Part shown: positions 7,549-14,863 of the stretch, one piece after another
Position numbering within the stretch: the first letter of the stretch is position 1
How the letters are laid out: every line of letters starts with the position of its first letter
Assembly (NCBI GenBank): GCA_905236225.1
Contig: CAJOPM010000063.1
Span: 1 to 23,394, forward strand
Source of the DNA: an uncultured Eubacterium sp.
GTDB lineage: Bacteria > Bacillota > Clostridia > Lachnospirales > Lachnospiraceae
Direction: 5' to 3'
DNA: 23,394 nt
The notes under the pieces: generated by a model
What the model was told of the DNA's origin: nothing
Database searches by the model: none
Seen by the model: the letters and a program-made list of their open reading frames with translations, nothing else
Made by a program: the position numbers and the translations under genes

Positions 7549-9471
7549 TTAGATGTCTAACTGCGCATCTAATGCATGATCGTAAATAAACTGTTTTCTG
7601 GGCGGAACTTCACTTCCCATAAGCATTTCAGTTACCTCCGATGCCATCTTTGCATCTTCGATTTCAACTTTTTTTAGCAATCTTGTATTAGGATCAAGCG
7701 TAGTTTCCCACAGCTGCTCTGCATCCATTTCTCCTAATCCTTTGTATCTTTGAAGTGTAAACTTACCACTGTGATTCTTTCTATATTTAGCAAGCGCCTC
7801 GTCATCATAAAGATATTCTTCTTCTCCTCTTTGAGGCATTGCTTTATATAACGGCGGCATGGCAATATATACATGACCTTCAAATATCAGTTCAGGCATA
7901 AATCTGTAAAAAAGTGTCAAAAGGAGGGTTGAAATATGCGCCCCATCCACATCTGCATCAGCCATTATAATAATTTTGTCATAACGAAGCTTTGAAATGT
8001 CAAAATCATTACCATATCCTTCTGAAAATCCACAACCAAATGCATTTATCATAGTTTTTATCTCAGCATTAGCAAGTACTTTATCAATACTGGCTTTTTC
8101 AACATTTAAAATCTTGCCTCGGATTGGAAGTATTGCCTGATATTTCCTATCTCTAGCAGATTTTGCAGAGCCACCTGCCGAGTCACCCTCAACTATAAAA
8201 ATTTCGCATTTTTTTGCATCTCTGCTTTCGCAATTAGCCAGCTTTCCGTTTGAATCAAAAGAAAATTTTTGCTTTTGTAATAGATTGGTTCTTGCCTTTT
8301 CCTCTGTCTTTCTGATTTTAGCAGCTTTTTCAGCGCAACCTATAACCGTCTTTAACTGATTAAGATGCTTATCAAAATATAACTGTATTTCATCAGATGT
8401 AACTTTTCCGGTAACTCTTGCCGCATCTTGATTATCGAGTTTTGTTTTGGTTTGTCCTTCAAATCTGGGATCGGGATGCTTAATAGATATAATAGCCGTC
8501 ATACCGTTTCTTACATCTGTGCCTGTAAAATTAGCATCTTTATCTTTAAGTATCCCAAGTTCTCTGGCGTACGAATTGATAACTGTAGTAAAAGTTGTTT
8601 TAAATCCAGTAAGATGTGCACCACCTTCTGCATTATATATGTTGTTGCAAAAGCCTAACACATTTTCATGAAAATCATCGGTATATTGAATAGCTGCCTC
8701 TACTTTAATATCATCAGCTTCACCGCTAAAGTATATTGCATCATGCAACACCTTGGAGTTTTTATTTAGATCCTTAATAAACCCGATAATGCCTTCTTCT
8801 TCATGGAAAACATATGATACCGGAGTATCCTTTCTTAAATCCTTATAATAAATTGTTAATGCCGGATTAAGATAAGCCGTCTCATGAAGACGACTTATTA
8901 CTTCATCTTCTTTAAAATATGTCTTTTCAAATATTGTATCATCCGGCAAAAACGTAATCTTTGTACCGTGTTTTTTTGTCTTACCAATGATAGGTAACAG
9001 TCCATTTTCAAGTTCTAATACCGGTTTTCCTTTTTCATATCTGTCATGGTGAATATAGCCATCGCGCATAATCTCCACATCCATAAATGTTGATAATGCA
9101 TTAACCACTGACGAACCCACTCCATGCAAGCCACCACTTGTCTTATAAACAGAACTGTCAAATTTTCCACCTGCATGTAACGTAGAAAAGACGACACGTG
9201 CAGCGGAAACGCCTTTTTGATGCATTCCGACAGGAATGCCTCTTCCATCGTCTTCCACAGTGCACGAGCCGTCAGGATTGAGCGTTACATAAATATTGTC
9301 ACATTCACCTGCAAGATGCTCATCAACAGAGTTATCAACTATTTCATATATAAGATGATTAAGACCTTTTCTAGAGACCGATCCAATATACATGCCCGGT
9401 CTCATTCGTACTGCATCAAGACCTTCTAGGACCGCAATGCTGCTTTCGTCATAACCTTTTTTTGCCGCCAT
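7549..9471 (-). CDS. parE: DNA topoisomerase IV subunit B (ParE)
   Basis: This 640-aa ATPase subunit partners ParC. The GHKL ATP-binding domain shows YEIVDNSVDE at 42-51 (catalytic Glu43, Mg-binding Asn47), EDDGRGIP at 73-80 and the ATP-lid GGLHGVG at 113-119; the switch lysine lies in QTKTKL at 340-345. The TOPRIM domain has EGDSAGG at 428-434 and DADVDG at 505-510, and QRYKGLGEMD at 574-583 precedes the short C-terminus. There is no insertion of the kind seen in proteobacterial GyrB. The product could be named GyrB on similarity alone; pairing with a parC lacking a GyrA box, away from dnaA/recF, supports ParE. SD GGGAG at 9482-9486. It follows dut by 21 nt. Confidence 0.92.
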   Translation of the reverse strand: MAAKKGYDESSIAVLEGLDAVRMRPGMYIGSVSRKGLNHLIYEIVDNSVDEHLAGECDNIYVTLNPDGSCTVEDDGRGIPVGMHQKGVSAARVVFSTLHAGGKFDSSVYKTSGGLHGVGSSVVNALSTFMDVEIMRDGYIHHDRYEKGKPVLELENGLLPIIGKTKKHGTKITFLPDDTIFEKTYFKEDEVISRLHETAYLNPALTIYYKDLRKDTPVSYVFHEEEGIIGFIKDLNKNSKVLHDAIYFSGEADDIKVEAAIQYTDDFHENVLGFCNNIYNAEGGAHLTGFKTTFTTVINSYARELGILKDKDANFTGTDVRNGMTAIISIKHPDPRFEGQTKTKLDNQDAARVTGKVTSDEIQLYFDKHLNQLKTVIGCAEKAAKIRKTEEKARTNLLQKQKFSFDSNGKLANCESRDAKKCEIFIVEGDSAGGSAKSARDRKYQAILPIRGKILNVEKASIDKVLANAEIKTMINAFGCGFSEGYGNDFDISKLRYDKIIIMADADVDGAHISTLLLTLFYRFMPELIFEGHVYIAMPPLYKAMPQRGEEEYLYDDEALAKYRKNHSGKFTLQRYKGLGEMDAEQLWETTLDPNTRLLKKVEIEDAKMASEVTEMLMGSEVPPRKQFIYDHALDAQLDI

Positions 9472-9492
9472 TAATTAATCACTCCCAAATTA

Positions 9493-9924
9493 TTACTGTT
9501 TACCTGTACTACCAAATCCACCACGACTTACTTTTGTAAGATGGGATGTCTCTTCAAATTCTATCTTCGGTTGGTTCTCTATTATCCTAAATTGGCATAT
9601 TCTATCATTGACGTGTACAACCGTATCTTTTGTAGCATACATTGGCACCATCCACATGTCATCATCACCGCAATATGAATTATCAATTACTCCGCAACTA
9701 TTAGCCTGAAGCAATCCATAATTTTTAAAAGTTGAGCTTCTTGGTACTACATGTGCTTCGTATCCATCAGGCAAAATCATGCCAACGCCTAACGGAATTA
9801 ATGCAAAGTCACCTTTTTTCATGACAATTTCTTCGCTTGCCCTTAAATCAATCCAGTCTGATTTGCCATCAATATAAGTCAATTTATCAATTTTATCTGA
9901 AAAATATTTAATGCTTATCTTCAT
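9493..9924 (-). CDS. dut: dUTP diphosphatase (trimeric dUTPase)
   Basis: This 143-aa cytosolic enzyme hydrolyses dUTP to dUMP and pyrophosphate, keeping uracil out of DNA and supplying the thymidylate precursor. All five motifs of the homotrimeric family are present: DLRA at 26-29, PRSS at 61-64, GVIDNSYCG at 78-86 with catalytic Asp81, DRICQFRI at 107-114, and the glycine-rich C-terminal RGGFGSTG at 134-141 that closes over the substrate. Length is typical. Its SD (GGGAG) lies within the last codons of gpsA; the gap is 9 nt, so translation is probably coupled. Placement directly before parE-parC puts two DNA-maintenance functions in one transcript. Confidence 0.95.
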   Translation of the reverse strand: MKISIKYFSDKIDKLTYIDGKSDWIDLRASEEIVMKKGDFALIPLGVGMILPDGYEAHVVPRSSTFKNYGLLQANSCGVIDNSYCGDDDMWMVPMYATKDTVVHVNDRICQFRIIENQPKIEFEETSHLTKVSRGGFGSTGKQ

Positions 9925-9933
9925 AATAATTTA

Positions 9934-10944
9934 TCACTCCCATGTAAGTGTGCTGTGTTCTGCTTTTTTATCTCTAAGCATAAGATTGTTTACTGCATCC
10001 TTTGCAGATAGTCCGTCAAACAGTACATGTCCTACTTCTTCTATAATCGGTAATGTTGCATTATATTTTTTCCCTAAAGCGACAGCTGCTTTAGCACAAT
10101 AATATCCTTCTACAACCATATTAACCTCTTGCATAGCATCATGTACACTGTATCCTTGTCCAATAAGCATACCGGCTTTTCTGTTACGACTATGTCTGCT
10201 TGCACAGGTAACAATTAAATCACCTATCCCCGACAGTCCATTAAGAGTCTCTGATTTTGCCCCCATCTTCATTCCAAGATCGCTTATTTCAGAAATACCT
10301 CTCGTTATCAAAGCTGCTTTTGTATTATCACCATATCCAAGTCCATCTGCCATACCTGCAGCAAGCGCAATTACATTTTTTAGAGAACCTCCAAGCTGAA
10401 TACCTAAAACATCCGGACTGGTATATACTCTAAAGCTTTCATTCATAAAAATATTCTGAATATATTCGGCAGTTTCCTTTTTTGTTGCTCCTGCAACAAC
10501 GGTAGTCGGTATTCCTTTTCCAACCTCTTCTGCATGTGAAGGACCTGACAAAACTGCAACATCTGCCTTGGGAATCTCATCTTTAATTACCTGAATCATC
10601 GTATAATATGTCTCTTCTTCTATTCCCTTGGCAACATTGACAATAAGCTGATTATTCTCAATATATGGTGCCGCACTCTTAGCCGTTGATCTTACAAACA
10701 TAGATGGAACTGCCATAAGTACAATATCCATACCTACAATTGCACTCTTAATATCCGTAGTAAAACTTACATTAGATGGTAATTTCACTCCGGGAAGTTT
10801 ATCTATATTTTCCCTATGTTCATTAAGCATCTCTACTTCATCTTGACTTATTGACCAAACAACGAGCTGATGATTATTATTAGCTAACAACTTTGTAAGA
10901 GCTATAGCCCAACTGCCTGCTCCAAGAACACCGATTTTTTTCAT
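9934..10944 (-). CDS. gpsA: NAD(P)H-dependent glycerol-3-phosphate dehydrogenase
   Basis: This 336-aa enzyme reduces dihydroxyacetone phosphate to sn-glycerol-3-phosphate, the backbone for phospholipids. The N-terminal Rossmann domain begins GVLGAGSWAIAL (5-16), with Ala at the third nucleotide-binding position where Gly is usual. Further motifs are NVAKGIE at 103-109, GPSHAEEV at 134-141, GGSLKNVIALAAG at 185-197 with catalytic Lys189, DNTKAALITRG at 206-216, and GLSGIGDLIVTC at 236-247. The start at 10944 gives the family's usual MKKIGVLG beginning and has AAGGAAGG just upstream; a start 33 nt earlier is less likely. The ATG lies 1 nt past the plsY stop. Its product feeds PlsY directly. Confidence 0.95.
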   Translation of the reverse strand: MKKIGVLGAGSWAIALTKLLANNNHQLVVWSISQDEVEMLNEHRENIDKLPGVKLPSNVSFTTDIKSAIVGMDIVLMAVPSMFVRSTAKSAAPYIENNQLIVNVAKGIEEETYYTMIQVIKDEIPKADVAVLSGPSHAEEVGKGIPTTVVAGATKKETAEYIQNIFMNESFRVYTSPDVLGIQLGGSLKNVIALAAGMADGLGYGDNTKAALITRGISEISDLGMKMGAKSETLNGLSGIGDLIVTCASRHSRNRKAGMLIGQGYSVHDAMQEVNMVVEGYYCAKAAVALGKKYNATLPIIEEVGHVLFDGLSAKDAVNNLMLRDKKAEHSTLTWE

Positions 10945-10945
10945 A

Positions 10946-11605
10946 TTATCCTTCCTTATGACTATTCTCACTCTCACCGAATTTCCTTTCGGTTTTGTTA
11001 AATATTCTTTTAATATTTTCTTTGTGTCTTATAATACCTAATATCATAAAAAGAGCTGCTACAATATATGTTTCAAGTAAAAATTCTTTTTCTATTCCTA
11101 TAAGATTTACAGATCCGAAAATTATAACTTGAGCAAAAAAGCCAATAAGTATTAATATCGAACCTAATGATACATATTTTGTAATTATTAACGCCAAAAA
11201 AAACAATACCATACAAACAGGTACCATTTTGGGAGAAAACGCAATTATCACGCCTAGTGTGCAAGCAATCCCTTTTCCACCTTTGAATTTAAGATAAAAA
11301 GGGAAATTATGCCCTAATACAGCTCCAATTCCGGCATAAAGCTCAAGCATATTAACACATTGGGGATAATCCGAGTGAAAAATACACCAAACAACAATTA
11401 TAGATGCTATCGCTTTAGCTGCATCACCTGCAAGTGTCAATGCACCGGCCCGCAGTCCTAATGTTCTAAGAGCGTTTGTCATTCCAACATTGCCGCTGCC
11501 ATGCTCTCTGATATCAATATTATTCTTCTTTCCGATAATATATCCGGTCTGAAAAAGGCCAAAGGCGTAGCCGATAATTATACAAATAATTCTGACTAAT
11601 ATCAC
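10946..11605 (-). CDS. plsY: Acyl-phosphate:glycerol-3-phosphate acyltransferase (PlsY)
   Basis: This integral membrane enzyme of about 219 aa transfers an acyl group from acyl-phosphate to glycerol-3-phosphate, forming lysophosphatidic acid. Several hydrophobic segments are evident. Family motifs: HGSGNVGMTNALR near residue 35; GDAAKA near residue 62, where the usual final residue is Gly; GHNFPFYLKFKGGKGIAC near residue 97; and RHKENIKR near the C-terminus. I chose GTG at 11605, just 1 nt past the der stop, because AAGGAAG lies 6 nt upstream and the resulting N-terminus (M-ILVRIICIIIGYAFGL) matches the family. An upstream GTG at 11626 would add seven basic residues and overlap der. Pairing with gpsA supplies the glycerol-3-phosphate acceptor. 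Confidence 0.92.
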   Translation of the reverse strand: MILVRIICIIIGYAFGLFQTGYIIGKKNNIDIREHGSGNVGMTNALRTLGLRAGALTLAGDAAKAIASIIVVWCIFHSDYPQCVNMLELYAGIGAVLGHNFPFYLKFKGGKGIACTLGVIIAFSPKMVPVCMVLFFLALIITKYVSLGSILILIGFFAQVIIFGSVNLIGIEKEFLLETYIVAALFMILGIIRHKENIKRIFNKTERKFGESENSHKEG

Positions 11606-11606
11606 C

Positions 11607-12929
11607 CTAATCTTCCTTTCTCTCACGAATTATAAATTTAAGAGATGTTCCGGTAAATGTAAAAGCATCTCTAATTCTATTTTCTAAATATCTAACATAA
11701 GAAAAATGCATCAGTTTCTTACTGTTTACAAATATAACGAAAGTCGGCGGTTTAACACCAACCTGAGTCATATAAAAAATCTTAAGACGACGACCTTTGT
11801 CTGACGGCGGCTGCTGCATGGAAACAGCTTCTGCTAAAATTTCGTTAAGTACTCCTGTCGGAATGCGCATAGCATTATTTTCGATAACAGTATCAATTGT
11901 TGCATATATTTTATTAAGTCTTTGTCCTGTAAGTGCTGAAATAAACATAATCTCTGCATAAGGCATAAAACTTAATACCCGTCTAACATCTTCAGTATAT
12001 TTTTTTATAGTCTTATTGTCTTTTTCTATAGCATCCCATTTATTGATTGCAACGATTATTCCCTTGCCTCTTTCGTGTGCTATTCCTGCGATTTTTGCGT
12101 CCTGTTCTGTAATACCGCTAATTGCATCTATCATTATAATAACGGCATCAGCACGCTCAACGGCACTGACTGCTCTTATGATGCTGTATCTTTCAAGTTC
12201 TTCTTTTATTTTGCTTTTGCGTCTTAAACCGGCTGTATCAATAAAGACATATTCCGTTTTATTAAATTTGACAACTGTATCTATTGCATCTCTTGTGGTA
12301 CCGGCAATATCAGATACTATAGCGCGCTCTTGACCGCATAATTTATTAATAAGCGAAGATTTACCTGTATTTGGCTTACCTATAATAGCAACCTTTGGTC
12401 TTAAATCTTCTTCTTCGTTTAAGTCTTGTTTGGGGAATTTATTAACAACCAAATCCAGCATATCACCTAAGCCAATCCTTTGTGATGCTGAAATTGCAAT
12501 AGGATCCCCCATCCCCAAATTATAAAATTCATATACATCCGATTGATATTTTTCATAATTATCAACTTTATTGACAACAAGAACTACAGGTTTATGACAT
12601 CTTCTTAGCATATCTGCGACCTTGTCGTCAGCATCTGTTACTCCTTGTTTTACATCAGTAATAAAAATAATAACATCTGCTGTATCAATGGCAATCTGCG
12701 CCTGCTGTCTCATCTGTGACAAAATAATATCTTTGGATTCCGGTTCAATACCGCCGGTATCTATAAGTGTAAACTGGTAATTAAGCCAGTTGGCATCAGC
12801 ATAAATACGATCCCTGGTAACGCCGGGGGTATCTTCAACGATTGCGATACGTTCACCGGCTAATGTATTAAATAAAGTTGACTTGCCTACATTAGGTCTA
12901 CCTACTATGGCTACAATGGGTTTTGCCAA
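11607..12929 (-). CDS. der: Ribosome-assembly GTPase Der (EngA)
   Basis: This 440-aa tandem GTPase acts in maturation of the 50S ribosomal subunit. G domain 1 has GRPNVGKS at 10-17, PGVTRD at 35-40, DTGG at 57-60 and NKVD at 120-123. G domain 2 has GKPNTGKS at 184-191, DIAGTTRDAID at 207-217, DTAGLRRKSK at 231-240 and NKWD at 296-299. A KH-like domain fills the last 80 or so residues. I assign a TTG start at 12929: GGAGG lies at 12937-12941 (7 nt away) and the protein then begins M-AKPIVAIVGRPNVGKS as in the family. ATG codons at 12950 and 12947 would add seven or six residues and lack an SD. It follows the DUF512 gene by 27 nt, an association seen in many Firmicutes. Confidence 0.95.
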   Translation of the reverse strand: MAKPIVAIVGRPNVGKSTLFNTLAGERIAIVEDTPGVTRDRIYADANWLNYQFTLIDTGGIEPESKDIILSQMRQQAQIAIDTADVIIFITDVKQGVTDADDKVADMLRRCHKPVVLVVNKVDNYEKYQSDVYEFYNLGMGDPIAISASQRIGLGDMLDLVVNKFPKQDLNEEEDLRPKVAIIGKPNTGKSSLINKLCGQERAIVSDIAGTTRDAIDTVVKFNKTEYVFIDTAGLRRKSKIKEELERYSIIRAVSAVERADAVIIMIDAISGITEQDAKIAGIAHERGKGIIVAINKWDAIEKDNKTIKKYTEDVRRVLSFMPYAEIMFISALTGQRLNKIYATIDTVIENNAMRIPTGVLNEILAEAVSMQQPPSDKGRRLKIFYMTQVGVKPPTFVIFVNSKKLMHFSYVRYLENRIRDAFTFTGTSLKFIIRERKED

Positions 12930-12936
12930 TTTAAAT

Positions 12937-12941
12937 CCTCC
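12937..12941 (-). promoter_or_regulatory. Ribosome binding site that decides the TTG start of der
   Basis: Minus-strand GGAGG stands 7 nt before TTG at 12929. It lies inside the extended frame from ATG 12950, so it cannot serve that ATG. Confidence 0.7.
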
Positions 12942-12956
12942 AAACATCAAGCCGCA

Positions 12957-14273
12957 CTAGTACTCATTAAGGCGGCTTACGAAATCATATCCGTTAGATT
13001 TTACAATAACCACCGGTACTTGTAAAGTATTTTCAACCTCGCTAACAGTTATGTCATCTAAGAAAACTTCTTCATTACTGCGCAGCATGCTAATAGGAAT
13101 AAACAGTGCATCTCCTACTATTTCCTCTTTAAGAGCGTTAATCAAATCCCCGCCTGTAATTAATCCGCTTACAGTTATATTTTCTCCAAAAAATTTATTT
13201 ATTATAGCTTTAACATTAATAGTAAGATATGGATGCTTTATCATATACTTATCAGCTAAATTTCTTATAACCGGCTCAACTAATGTCCCACATGCGATAG
13301 TAACAGTCCTTTTTCGCTTAAAAAATCTGATCTTTTTCTTAGAAAGATACATAGCATCCTCAAATTCATTAATTAAGCTTCTTACCATACCCACACCGTT
13401 TTCTATCTGAGGATAGCCATCATACTCTTCTTCCGGCGGGAATTTGTTATCTGCTAAGAAAAACCACTCATCAGATGCATAAGCAAAATTAATTCCTAAT
13501 TTTTCTTTTGCTTTTTTTTGCCAATATTCAATTTGGTTTAAAACTTCTATTGCATCCTGTTTCTCAAATAGCTTCAGCGGATACAACTTATCTCTGTATT
13601 TGGTCAGCCCACTTGGAACAACAGATAAACTTTTCATAACAGGTGCATAAGTTAACAATTTTGAAATTGTCTCATCCAGGTTTTTTTTGTCATTTACATC
13701 CTTGCATAATACAATCTGGCCATTCATTTCAATGTCGGCATCATAAAGTCTGTCTAAATATTCTAAAACCCTGCCGGCATTTTTATTATGGAGCATCATT
13801 TCTCTTAGTTTAGGATTTGTAGTATGTACAGAAATGTTAACCGGAGACATATGATATTTTATAACACGATTTATATCTTCATCTTTCATATTCGTTAGAG
13901 TGATATAATTCCCTTGTAAAAAAGACAATCTCGCATCATCATCTTTAAAATATAATGTCTCTCTCATTCCCGGCGGCATCTGATCTATAAAGCAAAAAAT
14001 ACATTTATTATGACAGCTTTTATAATCATCCATAAATGCATTCTCAAAGATTATACCGATATCTTCAGAATAATCTTTATTAATTTCATAGGAACGAATC
14101 TTGCCTGAAACCTTTTCAATAGTAATGGTAAGCTTTTCTTCGTTTGCCAAATAATGATAATCAAGGACATCCATTATCTGATTATCATTTATGCTTATAA
14201 GATAGTCTCCGGCCGATATATTAAGTTTTTCCGCTATACTATCATTAATTACACCGCTAATCTTATGTTTCAT
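12957..14273 (-). CDS. PDZ - radical SAM - DUF512 protein of unknown function
   Basis: This 438-aa protein belongs to the DUF512 family, found mainly in Firmicutes and cyanobacteria. Residues about 1-65 look like a small PDZ-type domain (SIAEKLNISAGDYLISINDNQI at 12-33). A radical-SAM-like Fe-S motif C-x3-C-x2-C follows at Cys87, Cys91, Cys94, with PPGMRETLYFKDDDARLSF close behind. The DUF512 domain fills the C-terminal half, with ACGTLVEP at 327-334, NKFFGENITVSGLITGGDL at 359-377 and DDITV at 406-410. No signal peptide is visible, so it should be cytosolic. Its substrate is not known; the constant neighbour der hints at a role near the ribosome or RNA, which is inference only. GGAGG lies 14 nt before the ATG, within the end of trmL, a rather long spacing. 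Confidence 0.88.
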   Translation of the reverse strand: MKHKISGVINDSIAEKLNISAGDYLISINDNQIMDVLDYHYLANEEKLTITIEKVSGKIRSYEINKDYSEDIGIIFENAFMDDYKSCHNKCIFCFIDQMPPGMRETLYFKDDDARLSFLQGNYITLTNMKDEDINRVIKYHMSPVNISVHTTNPKLREMMLHNKNAGRVLEYLDRLYDADIEMNGQIVLCKDVNDKKNLDETISKLLTYAPVMKSLSVVPSGLTKYRDKLYPLKLFEKQDAIEVLNQIEYWQKKAKEKLGINFAYASDEWFFLADNKFPPEEEYDGYPQIENGVGMVRSLINEFEDAMYLSKKKIRFFKRKRTVTIACGTLVEPVIRNLADKYMIKHPYLTINVKAIINKFFGENITVSGLITGGDLINALKEEIVGDALFIPISMLRSNEEVFLDDITVSEVENTLQVPVVIVKSNGYDFVSRLNEY

Positions 14274-14278
14274 AAATT

Positions 14279-14776
14279 TTAGCTATTCCTCCAGCTAAGA
14301 TTGTGAAGTTTACCGGTTTCTTCTAAATCAGGAAAACCATTTTGGCGTAAAGCCTCGTACAAAACTATTGCAACAGAATTAGCAAGATTTAAAGATCTCA
14401 TATCGTGATACATTGGAATTCTGATACAATTTTCTTCATTATCTATCAATAGTTCCTCCGGAATTCCGCCGCTTTCTTTACCAAACATAATAAAATCGTC
14501 TTCACGATACTCTACATCACAATAATTCTTTTTTGCTTTTGTTGTTGCCATAAATATTTTAGCATTGGGATTTTTCTCTTTAAAATCCTCAAAATTAATA
14601 TATCGATATAAGTTGATTTTATCCCAATAATCCATTCCGGCACGTTTTATTGTTTTATCATTAAGAATAAATCCAAGAGGTTCAATTAAATGCAATGAAC
14701 TATGAGTAGCCGCACATGTTCTTCCAATATTACCGGTGTTTTGCGGTATTTCCGGCTGGTGAAGTATTATATTCAT
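14279..14776 (-). CDS. trmL: tRNA (cytidine/uridine(34)-2'-O)-methyltransferase TrmL
   Basis: This 165-aa SPOUT-class enzyme should use S-adenosylmethionine to 2'-O-methylate the wobble base 34 of certain tRNA-Leu species. It shows PEIPQNTGNIGRTCAAT at 8-24 (Arg19 is the conserved arginine), LHLIEPLGF at 28-36, RAGMDYW at 45-51, and the knot sequences FGKESGGIP at 98-106 and IPMYHDMRSLNLANSVAI at 120-137. Length is typical of the single-domain TrmL group, unlike the larger TrmH/RlmB proteins. The start has only a weak SD (AAAGAGATG). It is the first gene after the nifJ terminator and the likely head of an eight-gene set. Tail residues after 150 look variable. Confidence 0.93.
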   Translation of the reverse strand: MNIILHQPEIPQNTGNIGRTCAATHSSLHLIEPLGFILNDKTIKRAGMDYWDKINLYRYINFEDFKEKNPNAKIFMATTKAKKNYCDVEYREDDFIMFGKESGGIPEELLIDNEENCIRIPMYHDMRSLNLANSVAIVLYEALRQNGFPDLEETGKLHNLSWRNS

Positions 14777-14800
14777 ATTTTCATCTCTTTATCTTATTAG

Positions 14801-14841
14801 ATACAAAATGCTCCCGGAGAATATTATACTCCTCCGGGAGC
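14801..14841 (-). terminator. Rho-independent terminator of nifJ
   Basis: A perfect 10-bp GC-rich stem (GCTCCCGGAG at 14810-14819 with CTCCGGGAGC at 14832-14841, 12-nt loop) follows the nifJ stop by about 20 nt. In minus-strand reading it is followed by AUUUUGUAU. The loop contains a consensus TATAAT in minus orientation (14823-14828). Confidence 0.85.
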
Positions 14842-14863
14842 CAAAAATTAATTTAATGGCACT

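Noticed and set aside
5281..9471. Naming the pair gyrA-gyrB
   Set aside because: The A subunit shows no GyrA box and the genes are not beside dnaA/dnaN/recF; topoisomerase IV fits better, though the two families are close.
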